DNA of 64,000 nucleotides from Torreya grandis (lineage: Eukaryota > Streptophyta > Pinopsida > Cupressales > Taxaceae): the NCBI GenBank assembly GCA_037957365.1, contig JARHVA010001190.1:2307001-2371000 (forward strand), read 5' to 3'. Numbering within the stretch: the stretch's first letter is position 1; every line of letters starts with the position of its first letter. The notes beneath the pieces are model-generated. The model made no database searches. It was given only the letters and a program-made list of their open reading frames with translations, and had not been told where the DNA came from. Positions 11,586-23,855 of this stretch are shown here, in pieces. A program made the position numbers and the translations under genes.

Positions 11586-14092
11586 TTCCATGAAAATGCA
11601 TTGTGAGAAAGATGAAGAAGCTTACAGGTAAAGGAGCATGTGGAGACCCTGGTAAATACAAATTTTTATTTTGAGAGGAGTTCATTCTACTTATTTTGTT
11701 TTGAATGATTTTATTTTTTCCGTGAGGAAGATATCGGAGAATTATTTTGCACATATTTTTTGTTGTGTAAAAAGCCATATATTGCAGATATGTGAATGCT
11801 ATTTTGTGAAAGCATATTATTTGAGGCCTTGAAGAACCATGTAGAATTAAAAAAGCTTATTTAATAAAGGCAAAGTTTGCATAGATATAAAAGTAAATAT
11901 ATGTTATTAAGAGGTGTTTTTGTCTAGGAGATGTTTATTTCTTGTATCACTTGGGTATACAAATATATCTTTCAAAGACACAGGAAAGGCTGAAAATCTT
12001 CTTGAAATGCATTGGAATCAATCCCAGGAGGGGGTCGGAAATTGTTTGGAAGTGTTGTTTGAAACTTGTAAAAAATCAAAATAAGTTTGTTGAACATGAA
12101 GAGGCCCTGCAAATATGGCTGCATTGAATCATCTTTCTTCTAATGTCGTAGCTGAAGACAATGGCCTCAAACTCATTGCTTCCCTCTTCTGACTATATCT
12201 TTTCCAGCATATCCTCCTATTGTTGATGTGCAAAATGCATGAGACTATGACATTAAAGATGGCTATTGTATGCGTCAGATTTTGAAATAAAATATGGCTT
12301 TGAATCCTTTATTTTCAATTTTCTATGATATCTTAGTCTATGTAGCCAGATTCTTCACCCTAGGGGGATTCACCATACCGGGTTCTAGTCACGATTCAGT
12401 CCGCCTGCAAGTATTGCCTGATCTGTCTCGGCAAGCTCAGGGACACCTAGGTTCTTCCAAGGACCTGTCAGGACGTATCTGGGCAATACCCATAGCGAAC
12501 CCACATGTAAAAATGTTTGTTATTTAACTTTAAAAGTCAAATGTCGGACTTTAAAAAAATCAAAAAGTTAAAAATAGTAAAAGTATGAGAAACCCTAAAT
12601 ACACTTTCACATTCATTTAGTCAAAAGCAAACAAAAGTATGGAAAACCCTAAAAGCTATTGCTTGTAGTTCTAATGAAGCACATGATGATGTTGATGCTC
12701 TCAATGAAAAGCAATATGAATATGAAGAATATGTTGATTTATCTTGTTTTTTGTCTCTATATTTGCACTATGTACTTCTTCTAAGTTCAACCACTGAATG
12801 TCATGACATTTGGCATTGAATTATCAATAATGTTTTCAACTATTTTGTGGTTATTTAATTTATTTTGTTTACTCTGTGCATATTATGTGGTTAATTTTGC
12901 TTATATGGCTATATTTTTAATATTTTACATGTTTTTTTGTATGGCCATTCCCAAGCCATACCAAGGCCAAAAAAATTACCATACCAACATACCCAAACCC
13001 CATACCCATACCTGTACCAGGATCAGCTAGTTAGAACTTAGTCACATCTTTATATTTACATTCATATTAACCTCACCTACAGGTAATTCAAGAGGAGGTT
13101 GCAAGATCGTGAAAGGTTTTGAAGGCACTCGAGCAGTGGGATAAATGGGGATCCATGTAGGAGTTAACACATGTTTATCCAAGGAAATCCAAGGAAAATC
13201 ATTTGTAGAAAGACTAAGAAAGCGTCTGTCAACTTCGAGCAAGACTAAGAAAGTGTCTGTCAAACTCAAACACATATAATATAGCACTTTGGGGTGTACA
13301 ATCTAATGTGTTTGGCATCCAAGGGCAAAGGGATGGTAATATTTATAGATTGCTCGTGGAGCTGCTGTGGAAAAAAGGTGTTGCTGAATTTAATAAAATT
13401 GTTTCATTTGAGGTTAATGCATATGAAACACTAAGAAAACGCAGTTGATCGTAAAAAAAATCATACAAAGAAGAATGTTTGGCATTTCCTATGTTTTCTG
13501 TATGCACGCCAGTTCTCTAAACACCCATTTTTTGTTTCAAATATCCCAAGCAAGTATATTTTTCTGGACATCACCAATTCTAAGGTAAGAAGCCACCGTG
13601 TTTTGTGGTTTAGCATACAAAGGAAGTATTCTTTGAAAACCATGGAAAAATATTATAGAATAATTGTACTAAGACTGACAATTATTTCAAGAGATAGCTG
13701 CTTCTGCTAAACAGCTAAGTTCTTGCATTTCTATTCAGTTATCTCCATGTTATTTTTTTTAATCCAGTTAAACATTCAGGGTGATACATCCACTCTGCTG
13801 GATTAGCTTTTCTTCTTGTTTAACAGGTGTTTACAGAATTTGACCTTAGTTGTCTTGTAGCCACAGACTTCACCAGTAGAAACTGGAAACATAAAGTAAA
13901 TTGTAAGGACCATTTTTAGCCAGTTCTAGATTTTTTAAGAAACCATGGCTTCAAAATTTAATGATAACTCCATGGTGTGGGTATCATACTAGTTTATAAT
14001 GCAGGTTACTTAGTAGCACAGTCTCATAGAATACACTTATGAAAGGCCCCATGGAACAACTATTGCAATATTTGTAACGTACTTTACAAATA
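11586..14092. other. Non-coding stretch with GC-rich repeat fragments
   Basis: Mostly AT-rich. A GC-richer block at 12340-12500 and a run of GGTATGG-type words (as CCATACC) at 12940-13020 look like pieces of a dispersed repeat; similar words recur at 16060-16200. A minus-strand frame at 13287-13042 overlaps a local duplication of the phrase actaagaaagYgtctgtcaa. No gene supported. Confidence 0.4.
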
Positions 14093-14202
14093 TTTACAGC
14101 AGCATAAAAACAAATTCCCAGCAGCACTAGACAAATTTTTTGGCAGCATGAAACAACTTTTTACAGTAGTTTGAGGCAACTTTTCCAACAGGGTGAGACA
14201 AC
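14093..14202. repeat. Degenerate tandem repeat, 22-25 bp unit
   Basis: Four or five imperfect copies of a unit like GGCAGCATGAAACAACTTTTT. Adjacent units vary as gcactagacaaatttttt, gcatgaaacaacttttta, gtttgaggcaacttttcc and gggtgagacaactttttt. Confidence 0.6.
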
Positions 14203-15149
14203 TTTTTTGGCACTGACGAATCTTGGGGAGGATCCCCCCATACTATGCCTATCAGAAAATTAAAGACTTCATGCTGCCATATTCCATAATGTTGGAAAAG
14301 AGGGGCTTCTAGAAAAAGAAGTGTGAGAAAACGAACTGAGAACATCAAGGTTTCAGGTCACACTTCGTGACACATCATCAGGATGATGAATCTCTTAATT
14401 AGTCTATAACTGCAATGCCCAATTGTTTTAATAGAATTTATTTTGTTTTGTTTGGCTATCTTTTGCTTTGATTTAGCTTATAGCCTTGAAGTTTAAACTC
14501 AATATGACCCGGACAATCCCTTAGATCGAGATATTTAGATACCATACAACCTCATCACATACAAAAGACTATGTACTTGTTACACAAATTTGGTTAGCCA
14601 TGGAGAACAATAATGGAAGAGAAAGAACCCCAATACTTCAACTGCGTAAGTGAATCACTGAAGCCAGAGACTAATTCAAAAAGCTACAATAAGATATCAG
14701 GGCAGAAATAACAAAGGAAAATAAATGACACAGAAGTCATATGTCAAATTTTTGTAATAAACAAATGTAGCACTACATTTTTCCAATGCAGGAACAGGGA
14801 GATGCCTAAGCCACCCCCTGGAAAAGTTTCTCAAGAATAAGTGCCAACAGATATTAAAATCTCAAGTCTGGAGAAAAGTTCAACTTCCAACAAGAAGGTA
14901 ACTATCCTCACTTGTTGATCGGGAAAAATGCATAGTTTTATGGGTATGAGTTCAAAATGTTAATATACTCAAAAGAAAAATGCATGAATGGTAGAGTTGG
15001 AAAAAAAATGTTTAAAATGACATTCTCTATTTATTTTAGTTGACCGTTTGCTAGTTTACTTCAACTGATATAACTAAAAAATGTCATTTGAAGGATGAAT
15101 CGAGACTCAGAAACAACATGCCTGGAAAGTGACAATTTGATAAATGTAC
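14203..15149. other. Non-coding, probably intron or 3' flank of the DRB-like gene
   Basis: The exon ending at 15150 has a good donor, so at least one further exon should lie below it on the minus strand. I could not identify it here; it may be short or outside the window. Confidence 0.4.
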
Positions 15150-15584
15150 CTGACATAAACTGAGGAGAGTATATTCTCCCTTCCGATTGCTGGATAACCT
15201 CCTCAATCCGATGCCTCTCTTCTAGCATACCTGCAGCCATTTTATGTGCTTGTTCTTTGTTTGTCTCGTTACCTGATATTTCATGGACTGAACTGATGTT
15301 GCCTGTATTTAGTTTCTCTGTTCCTTTTCCTGAAGTTGCAGATATCGAGAATCCTTGAAGAGGCACAACTTGAATCCTTGAGCTGGAAAATGACAGAGGA
15401 GAAGCTTGTGCTATTTTTGATGTCTCAGTTTTCAGTTCACTGTTCTCCAGCACATTTGCCATTCCAGACTCAGAAATAGGTAACACATCTGGTTGTTGTG
15501 ACGGTTCCTCTTTCCTATCACCTTTTTGCACTTTCTTTGATTCATTTTGTGAATTTGATGGTACTTCAACAGGCTCCATTTGTG
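15150..15584 (-). CDS. Internal exon, probably of the DRB-like gene (C-terminal region)
   Basis: The exon is bounded by a clear acceptor (ttttacttacag before 15584) and donor (TCAG then gtacat after 15150). It is 435 bp and open throughout. The peptide is hydrophilic and low in structure (MEPVEVPSNSQNESKK, then S-, T- and E-rich stretches, then an amphipathic LEERHRIEEVIQQSEGRI). Entering with two bases and leaving with one, it is phase-symmetric and fits the single leftover base of the dsRBD exon at 18340-18580. Such disordered tails follow the dsRBDs in plant DRB proteins. Assignment to the same gene rests on strand, distance and phase, not on recognised homology; it could belong to a neighbouring unseen gene. 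Confidence 0.6.
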
Positions 15585-18339
15585 CTGTAAGTAAAAATAT
15601 GCACTGTCATTTAGACTCAACAAAACCAACTGCAAATTTTTTTTAAAAAAAGTCTAAAAAAGGCTTGCTTTAGGAGGCTATACACATATACTCTCTCAGA
15701 AATTTTTCAAACGCAAAATACCCAAAAGACAAATCCAATTTGAAAAACAAATCACTGAGATTATAAAAAGAGTTCAATGAAATCAATGTCTGCACCAAGG
15801 ATTTCAAAGACCCGGTTTGTTGAACAGTCCCTGCCTTCAATGGCTCTGATGTGGTTGGATTAGTGGCCAATGTGAATTGATCCAAAACATTCAAACAGAT
15901 AGTTAAACATTAAAGTGGAACAAAATCCTCGACAACGGATGTGCCACTTCGTTTAGAACACGCTTGTAATTTTTGGGGCACATTTACTTTAGCAATAATC
16001 ACAATGCAAGGGAACCCACAAAGCACACAAGCACCTCTAAGCATAGTTGCTTGGAGATGTAGTGGTATGGGTACTGGTACAGGGACGGGGACACCATTCA
16101 AATGAGGGTAAGTGAGTAAATGAATAAGGGTATGGCTATATTGTGTATGAATGTAGTCTGCAGGCAATGTGGGTACAGGGACGGATACACAGTCCTTGTC
16201 CCTACATTGGAGTTTCTTGGTAACCATGCCAATAAGCAATTAGTACTAGAGAGGATGATGCTAACACATGAACCCGGGGACTTGGAGTGGTTACCAAATG
16301 GTAAATAATTACAGTGAAATTGTTCATCTTAAAACACCTTTGAGCTACTTCAACATATTGCCTAATGCACATGCAACATACTACATAATGTCATAGGCAG
16401 GGGCACCCAATACAGTGTGATCATAATTGTGCCACTCCAAGAAGGCAGGAAATGCAAAATAGCATTGAGTTGATGCAAAAGGTGAGTGCACCCATGAACA
16501 TGGAATCTGTACCTTTTGCCATTTCGATGAACCTGAATCTGCAAAGACAAGATTGACAATGATGGTATGTTGCAGCAATAATTGCAAACTGGTACTTGGA
16601 AGCATTGAAAACATGAGTATCCAAAGCAAAGCCAGCTGGGTCAGGAAATGGCAAACATTTAGGGGAAGACTTCTCATGAAACCATCAGACTTGATGGACA
16701 CTTCTGAAAAATATTAAAAACTGTATCAGCAACAACTGGAAACTCCCAGAAATGGAATTCGAAGAGTAATGAATATCACGGAAAGTTGAGTTCCAAGTTT
16801 CCAACAGGGTAACTCCTACAAACTCATGAAAATGGTTGGAAACATTTTGAAAACAAGAAATTGGGTTTCCAGCATATTGGAAACCATTCTAGCATTCAGT
16901 GCTATGATGCCAAAGGCCGGCATCCCTAAGAAAAGGTTAAGCAGAAAACAAGCCTAAAAGTGTGCACCCAACACGATCTTGAAGCAAAAGATGGGTGTCC
17001 TGAGGACATGGCACAATAATTCCTGTTGCTTCAGGAAATCAAACCCAAAGATGTGCATGCCCAAGAAGAATTCGATTGTTTGAATGGGTTGAGATTAAGC
17101 AGAAAATCATGGGGACTTTCATACCTGAGCTCAAGTTCAAAAATCCCCAGGAGACATGTTAAGTGCTGAAATTGGTTAAAATACCGCATCCAACTCAGAA
17201 AGAGGACTTTTACATTTACAAGAGAATTGATCCATGTTCAAATCCCAGTGGCATGTTCTATGCCAAGCAAATTTGAAACCTCCACTCAAGAGGGACTGCA
17301 CTAAATCAAAAAATTGTAAATGCCTCACCCAACACATGAGCTGGGTGTTTTGGTGTGGATTTAGGCACTCAACCGATTTATAAGTGAGCACCAAAAAAAC
17401 CCTCAACAGATAGGAAGGGGAAGTTGATGGCCTTAAAGCACTCCTCCGATAGGAAAGAAACTTGGCTGACTTCAGGTCATTTATGCCCTCCACCTCCTCT
17501 TCTTGTGGGTGTCGCATATCCCCAGTGGATGAAGCCAGGTGCAAGTCCCAGGTGACTTTGATAGAAGAGATACATCTGAACCTCAAGGCCTTTAAGCAAA
17601 AGTTGCCCATCAAGAATTTGCCTATAAATAAATTTTAAAAAAACCACCTCTATTTTTATCCCAAGAGAGCCCAAAAAAAAAAAGGTTAAGGTAAGACTAT
17701 CAATTCAAGCATGCATAGAAAATCCAGATAGAAGAAAAACTTAGCCGACTTCAGGGTATTTACACCCTCAAACTCTTCTTCGCTTGGGAGTGGCATACCC
17801 CACATGGGCAAGGCCAGGTGCAAGTTCCCCAATAGACTTTATGTAAGAGATACCCCTCAAACATGGCATCCCCAAGCAATAGAATTTTCTAATAAATACG
17901 TTTTTCAAAAATAATCATCTCTACATTTATCCCCAGGGAAAACCCCAAAAAAAAGGTGGGTACACCCAAAAGCAAGGGTAGTGAACCAATGGATGCTAAA
18001 GAGACTCCGAAAGATCAGGATGTTTATCCTTCAATCAAAAAGCAGGGGAAGTGAACTCCTATTACACATGTTACCACAACACATGCTGAGGTGAGTGTTC
18101 TCGAGAATAACACCCAGTTAGCATAACTCCATCAATTCAGGCACACCTAGCGAGGTTAGATATCAGAAGGGACATACCAGTTACATGCCAACAAGAAGAC
18201 TAAGCCAATAAATAAACAAAAAAATTTAAATTGTTCACCTGCACTTTTAAAGTTTTATCCTGAGGAAAAGTACCAAGAATAGCAGCACACAATAAGTAAA
18301 GTTGTCAGTTGAGGCATGCAATAAGTATAAGACAGTTAC
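15585..18339 (-). other. Intron (2.76 kb) of the DRB-like gene
   Basis: Begins gtaactgtc and ends ttacttacag on the minus strand. Plant DRB genes usually encode a second dsRBD next, but I searched this interval on the minus strand and found no such motif. It contains GGTACGGG-type repeat words at 16060-16200 and a tandem duplication at 17449-17970. The open frames at 15910-16239, 16362-16701 and 17176-17674 show no domain. Confidence 0.5.
17449..17970. repeat. Imperfect tandem duplication, about 285-bp unit
   Basis: Copy 1 (about 17449-17700) and copy 2 (about 17733-17970) share phrases in the same order: ttRgcYgacttcaggg, aggccaggtgcaagt, taagagatac, and an A-run ending in aaaaaggt. Both lie in the intron of the DRB-like gene. 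Confidence 0.65.
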
Positions 18340-18580
18340 CAGTTAGAGGCCCATTCGCAAGGTTGGAATTGTGGGAGAGTGCATGAAGTGCAGCCTCTGC
18401 AGCAGCAATCTCGGCCTGTTTGATACTTGTGCAGAAGGCGGGACTGTGATAAGTGTGTCCATTGTATGTAACACTTGCCCTAAATCGAGGGGCATGGTCT
18501 GGCCCCTCTTTAGTGGAAGTGTAGATGGGCAGGCTTCTGTAGTTCCTCTGTGCAACTTCTTGCAGTTTGTTCTTCAACAT
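18340..18580 (-). CDS. First exon of a plant DRB-type double-stranded-RNA-binding protein
   Basis: Starts at ATG (18580-18578) and runs 80 codons plus one base to a donor (ACTG then gtaact). The peptide is a canonical dsRBD: helix 1 KNKLQEVAQR (residues 3-12), the GPDHAPRF loop that contacts the RNA minor groove (26-33), a beta strand ASVTYNGHTY, and helix 2 KQAEIAAAEAALHAL (53-67). In plants this arrangement, starting almost at residue 1, is typical of DRB proteins, which help Dicer-like enzymes process microRNA and siRNA precursors in the nucleus. HYL1/DRB1 and DRB2-type proteins carry two such domains; only one is found here. The residues that bind RNA appear intact. Which DRB this is cannot be told from one domain. 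Confidence 0.88.
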
Positions 18581-18880
18581 CTTTTCTTCTCCTCTCCTCT
18601 CCTCTCAATTCAAATGACATTGAGGAGACGACAGTTTCGGATCGAGGAAGCTTCTCCTCGCTTGCCTGCCTTTACTACGATATTGTTTGTCCCTGCCCAT
18701 CTGGTGCACTTTCGGTAGAAAATGAGATGCAAGAATTGTACCGCTTGCACAGCATTTTGTCCTACTAGGAAGGAAAAGTTTCGTATATTCTAAGTCTGAC
18801 CTGGGAATGGAACCGAGTTTGTAACAAATAAAGACCATTTGGTTAAAAATAACCCGTTGGCCAGCCGCCCGACAGGTCAC
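18581..18880 (-). promoter_or_regulatory. 5' leader and promoter region of the DRB-like gene
   Basis: Directly upstream of the start codon the minus strand is purine-rich, with repeated GAGAGGAG (18585-18606), a common make-up of plant 5' UTRs. I see no clear TATA box at a fixed distance. Confidence 0.4.
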
Positions 18881-19500
18881 ATGGGAAGGCCATATTTTTT
18901 CGCATTGGAATCAATAGATGGATACCAACTGGGAACCCTCGGAAAAGAAAGTAGATTTGAGTTTTTAGATTCACAAATTAAAATTGTGAACAAATTTTTA
19001 TTATAATATTTGGTTATTTTATTTTATTTTTTTGGTTATTGGTAATTGAATTTTTTTTTTTTTTTTGAGAGAGATTTTTTAGATTTGTGGAAGGTAATGT
19101 CACTGAAAAGTTAATTACCAATGGTAAAGAAGATTCGAACACGAAATTTATTAGGTAAAGCTCACCTTCTTTATTGTTTGGTCACTGTCACAAGGATTAA
19201 TAGTTGGTATTGTTATTAAGGGAAGGGGCCCGTTAGTCAGTCCCTATAACTTCGTGGCCTACAATTTTTAAAAAACATCATGTTATAAGTTGTCACTCTG
19301 GATTTACACAGTTTAATTAGTTATTAGTCAAAATAAGTTGTTCGTGAGGTTTTTAGCGTTCTTTGAAGTCGCACGATGATTTTTCCTCGAGCATATCATT
19401 TTTATGTCAATTTTTAGGTGTGACCAATAGTCGAGACCACAATTTCCAATTATTTTTATAAATTTAATCAATAATAATATAGAAACGATCATTTTTTTTT
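18881..19500. other. AT-rich spacer with an oligo-T tract
   Basis: Contains a run of about 18 T at 19049-19067. No gene or element recognised. Confidence 0.5.
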
Positions 19501-20286
19501 TACATTGGTTTAAAAAAATTGTGCACTTAGGCATGTCATCGAGTTACGATGGGTCATTAATAAAAAATGAAGCGATATGTTGGAAGATATGTGGGTGATA
19601 AAAATGCAACAACGAACCATGTTTAATGACGCTTGACTGGGTTTGTTTCTACTAATCTTGTCAGTAAATACTGCCATGCATGCAATCAACCCCCTGTTTG
19701 ACATGGCTTTTCGACGCTCCTCCCCAAATATTCATGGAACCCTAATGCCTATTCTACCATCTACAGCGTTTCAGAGAGCTTGTAGCATCAACATTGAGAG
19801 GGAGAAAGTGTCATTTCAAGTTGTGTGCCTTATCCCTGTAACTGAACCCACAACAGTCCTCGATTTTTTTAGAATGTTTATAATACATGATTTTCGTTAT
19901 TATTTTAATAGTTTTTAGCGTGCCTTTACATCTAAGTCAATTTTTACTAGTATGTTCGTGGCATGGTTTCAAGGTTTTCATTCACATAGTAGTAAATGTT
20001 TTTGTTTTTGTATCGAACCATATCATTTTTTAAATTCAATGGCCATGTTTGAACATGTTTATGTCATTAATATACAACGAAGGGCCATGTTGGAAGACAC
20101 TTTGTGTTATTCATATGCAATGGACATTTTTAAATACACCTAATGGCATGTTAATGACGTCATGCGCACCATCTTCAACATGTTCAGCATGGCTTGTTCA
20201 AGTCACTCTCCCCAAAATGTAATGGAACCCAAATGTTTGTTATTGTCACTGTAATTGTTTTTGTGTGCCTTTACATTTGAGTGAAT

Positions 20287-20338
20287 TTTATTGGTATGTG
20301 AATGAAAGTATCAAGGTTTTCATTCACATACCAATAAA
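20287..20338. repeat. Hairpin H1 (21-bp perfect stem)
   Basis: Arms 20287-20307 and 20318-20338 are perfectly complementary around a 10-base loop. The arm core is TTATTGGTATGTGAATGAAA. Confidence 0.9.
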
Positions 20339-21237
20339 TGTTATCATTTTTTTAATTTTATATGCAACGAAAGGCTATGTTCGAAGACGCTTGGCAGGAT
20401 TTGTTTCCATTAAATGTCACCATATGTGTCATCAACCACCTATTCGGCATGGCTTTTCAACACTCTTCTTCCCAAACAATCATGTAACCCTTATCCCTCT
20501 TCCACCATGTGAAACATTTCACAGAGCTTGTAGCATCATCATTTTGGAGGGACAAAGCATTGTTTCAAGGTGTGTGCCATGTGCTAGTTGCTCTCCCCAA
20601 AATGTAATAGAACTCAAAAGTTTGTTGTTACAATTGTAATGGAACCCAAATTCATGTTATTGTCATGAAGGGTCGTGTTCAAAGACGCTTAGCAAGTTTT
20701 GTTTCTATTAATGTGGCATGTTAATGTCGCCAAAGATAAACTCTACAACATGTTGAGTGTGCCTTGTTTAAGTCACTCTCCCCACATAGTCATGAAACCC
20801 AATTTCCTCTTCTACAAAATGCATCATTTCATATAGATTGTAGTGTAACTATGTTGGAAGGATGAAACATTACCCACAACTGAACCAACAACGTCAACAT
20901 GTTTGCAATAATAATATACAAACAAACATTTTTTTACATTGGCTTGAAAATTTGTGCACTTAGGCACCACATTGTGATTTTCTATTTGAATTCATGTTGT
21001 TGTGTTATTTATATTTGTGACCATTTGTATTTCCTTGCATTGAAGTGTCATATTAATCATGTTTAGAGTTACATGTTAAAATATGAAGTTCACTCACAGT
21101 AAATGTGAGATGAACGATGATCGAACCCAATGGCCTTTTGTGTAGAATGAATTGTTTAATAGAGATTATATTTGGCATGTTAACGGGATGAAATGTTGCC
21201 TACCTTGAACAACCTACAAACTGAGCATGTGTTACTG

Positions 21238-21298
21238 ACATTTTGTTGGCATGTGGATGGAAGCCTTGAAAGTTTTCATTCACATACCAACAAATGTT
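21238..21298. repeat. Hairpin H2 of the same family
   Basis: The left arm holds ttggcatgtggatggaag and the right arm tttcattcacataccaac. Complementary apart from a few mismatches. Confidence 0.8.
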
Positions 21299-21824
21299 AT
21301 TGTCTTTGTATCAAATTTAAGATTATCATTCACATACCAGTAAATGTTGAGTCAGATTTATCGAACCATATCCTTTTCTGAATTCATGTTGTTATGTTAT
21401 TGACATGTTGTTGTGAATTAATGTTGTTGTGTTATTCATTTGCATTTTCAACATTATAAATAATTTTTGCCTTGGTTGTTGTTGATATGTTATCCAAATA
21501 CTTTACATGGCTTCTATAAGCACCCACTAAATGTTCTCATACAAAAATACTGGTTTGGGTGGAAAGGGATTTGAACTTGGGATGGAAGACTGAATATTTA
21601 TTAGTATACACACAAATGCTTGTTTGGATGGAAAGGCATTTGAATTTGGGATGGAAGACATGATAATATCGGTATACACTAAAATATTTTTTTAATGACT
21701 TTATTGATTATTTAATTGTGCATATGATTAATTCATACATATTCAAACACATTTCAAAATTCAAAGGGCATGAAATTATTACTTGTTTGGATGGTAATGG
21801 ATTTGAAGTTGGGATGGAAGACTA

Positions 21825-21885
21825 AACATTTACTGGTATGTGCATGGAAGCCCTGAAAGCTTTCATTCACATACCAGTAAATGTT
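21825..21885. repeat. Hairpin H3 (27-nt arms, two mismatches)
   Basis: Arms 21825-21851 and 21859-21885 pair at 25 of 27 positions around a 7-base loop. The right-arm core is CATTCACATACCAGTAAATG. Confidence 0.9.
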
Positions 21886-22339
21886 ATTGTCTTTGTATCA
21901 AAATGAAGGTTTTCATTAACATATTATTAACTATTATTGTCTTTGTATGAAAATTAAGGTTTTCATTGACATACATGTAAAATGAGGACTGGTGTCCAAT
22001 TGTTTTTATAAATTTGAGCATAATAATAAACAAACGAACAAAAAAAATTATATTGACTTAATTTTTTTCACTGATGTCCATTATATTGTCAATTACTTTA
22101 TTCACGAATTATTATTTTTGACATAAGTTTAATTATTGGAAAGGGCAAATGTTTGTTGGTTTGCTCAAGAAAGTTTTACAAACATTATGTTTTTTGACAT
22201 TTTTTATGTTTGTGGAGATTGTACTACTTTTTCAAAAATTTTCATTATGTTTCTTGGTATAGTATATGTTTGCAGACATTGTACTATTTTATGCTCTTAA
22301 ATTGATTACATTTTGATTCGTAACACAATTATTGTATTT

Positions 22340-22357
22340 CTAATATTTTTATTCCTC
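22340..22357. repeat. Target-site duplication of the SINE, left copy
   Basis: CTAATATTTTTATTCCTC, identical to 22509-22526. Confidence 0.95.
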
Positions 22358-22508
22358 GTTTCTTTTTGTAAAGCCTGGTAAAAATTTTAACGTGACCGGC
22401 GGCACTGGCTAGACACGCCTAATATCAGTACCACGGGGTGGGGACTAGACCCCGGGACCAACAGAACCGCAACGGAAGTACTTGGCTGATCGGGCTAGGT
22501 TCCACGCC
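22358..22508 (-). mobile_element. tRNA-derived SINE
   Basis: A 151-bp GC-rich island in AT-rich DNA, flanked by identical 18-bp copies of CTAATATTTTTATTCCTC. Read on the minus strand it starts GGCGTGGAACC and has an A-box-like TAGCCCGATCAGCC (22497-22484). A B-box-like GGTCTAGTCCC (22451-22441) follows at tRNA-like spacing, and the 3' end is A-rich (ACAAAAAGAAAC). Length, internal pol III promoter, A-rich end and long exact duplication together are diagnostic of a SINE moved by LINE machinery. The 18 identical duplicated bases show a fairly recent insertion. I cannot name the family. Confidence 0.9.
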
Positions 22509-22526
22509 CTAATATTTTTATTCCTC
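22509..22526. repeat. Target-site duplication of the SINE, right copy
   Basis: Identical to 22340-22357. Confidence 0.95.
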
Positions 22527-23460
22527 ATATTGTTTACATGTGTTTTTTATGTTTATTTTTTGTGGGTAATGATGACATATTTCAAAGTCAAGAGCGGCGA
22601 AGAATAACAAGGAACTCACTTTTAGGTGAAGATTTTTAAACTTTCATCAAGCTTATGATCCATTTTCATGTTGAATCGTAGATAACAAGTAAATTTCATT
22701 ACATTACATAATCAAACCTAATACAATAGATAATCATTACATTAGGTAATATGCTTCATTATATTACATAACAAACTCAATACATTTGATTACAATAGAT
22801 AACAAGTAAAACAAAACTAATACCATCCATGGTGGAAAATAGAGTTATTCCCTTCATTGACTATATTTGGAGAAAGTGGAGTTGTGGTTGGTCCTTCAAG
22901 GATTGTGTCCTTACTGGGATTTGTTGTCATGTTAAAAATTTAGGAGGAGGGCTCCCACATGAACCAATTTGTGATAGAACATTTATCATGTCTTTCAATA
23001 TGTGAAGTTGTCTAGTAGAGGGTTGAATTTATTGCTTAAACACCTTCACTTCTCTAATTCTTTTATGGCTTTCTTGAATTTACTGGTGAAAACATATGTT
23101 TGTTGATTACAAGGAGCATTGAAAGTCACCTTATTAAAGGAGTTTGTAAAGGCTATCCACTATTATAGGGTAAATTTTGATGCTCCTTATAGGTAGTGAA
23201 TGAAAACCTTTAGGGCTTCCATCCACATGCAAGTGATTGTTCAATCATACAACTATATGTCTTCCAATAGATTGGTTGAAAGAGGGAAACTAGGTGGTTT
23301 AAGTTTGCATTCTCAAGCAAGCACACTAGATTGGCTGAATGAGGGAACAACAAACCTTAGCCTAATTTTGAAATCATTATATCATCTACATGTTGTAGGT
23401 AGGGATATAAATAACACATCAACATTAATTCACTAACATATGTTCATTTTGCAAGTTGTT
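22527..23460. other. Centre of the complex repeat, possible decayed coding traces
   Basis: Less repeated than the arms around it. The minus strand at 23170-23040 reads protein-like for about 40 codons (for example TYVFTSKFKKAIKELEK) and then stops. If the surroundings are a DNA transposon this is where its genes would be, but no transposase motif is recognised. Confidence 0.3.
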
Positions 23461-23722
23461 TAAGGTGGGTAATGTTTCATTCGTCTAACATATCAAAGTT
23501 ACAATCTATATTAAACTATGCATTCTGCATAAAAGGTTGTTGGCATCCATTTTCATTCATCTCACATTTACTACAAGTGATTGACATTTTAACATGGCAC
23601 CCTGAACATGATTAACACGACAATAATTTACTAGTATGTGAATGCAAATCATAATTTTGATACAAAGATAATAACATTTTATGGTATTTGACTGAAAGCC
23701 TTAATTATGATATAAATCCAAT

Positions 23723-23782
23723 AACATTTATTAGTATGTGAAGGAACACCTTCATATCTTCCATTTACATACTAGTAATGTT
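23723..23782. repeat. Hairpin H4 of the same family
   Basis: Left arm aacatttattagtatgtgaa, right arm tttacatactagtaatgtt. Near-complementary with a loop of about 15-20 bases. Confidence 0.8.
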
Positions 23783-23798
23783 AAGCCTTCCATCCCAA

Positions 23799-23855
23799 GT
23801 TACGAGTATGTGAATGAAAACCTCAGGGAGCTCCATCCAAATACTAGGAAATGTT
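23799..23855. repeat. Hairpin H5 of the same family (degenerate)
   Basis: Left arm acgagtatgtgaatgaaaac, right arm ctccatccaaatactaggaa. Several mismatches. Confidence 0.6.

Noticed and set aside
12340..12500. GC-rich block as a second SINE
   Set aside because: A GGTTCTAG word resembles a B box, but there is no A box at the right spacing, no A-rich end and no flanking duplication.
14792..14897. Possible forward exon between an acceptor (ttccaatgcag) and a donor (AAG then gtaact)
   Set aside because: The most protein-like frame (MPKPPPGKVSQE) is stopped by TAA in the middle, no neighbouring exon exists, and it lies opposite to the DRB-like gene.
15910..16239. Minus-strand ORF with a PVPVPVPIP stretch
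   Set aside because: The proline-valine run is only the translation of GGTACGGG/GGGACGGG repeat words.
15585..18339. Second dsRBD exon of the DRB-like gene
   Set aside because: I searched the minus strand for the second-domain motifs and found none; the open frames there have unrelated sequence.
20265..20639. 124-codon ORF with similar translations in the other X blocks
   Set aside because: Similarity follows from the DNA copies. The frame contains the hairpin H1 and is open on both strands in different copies, so coding is not supported.
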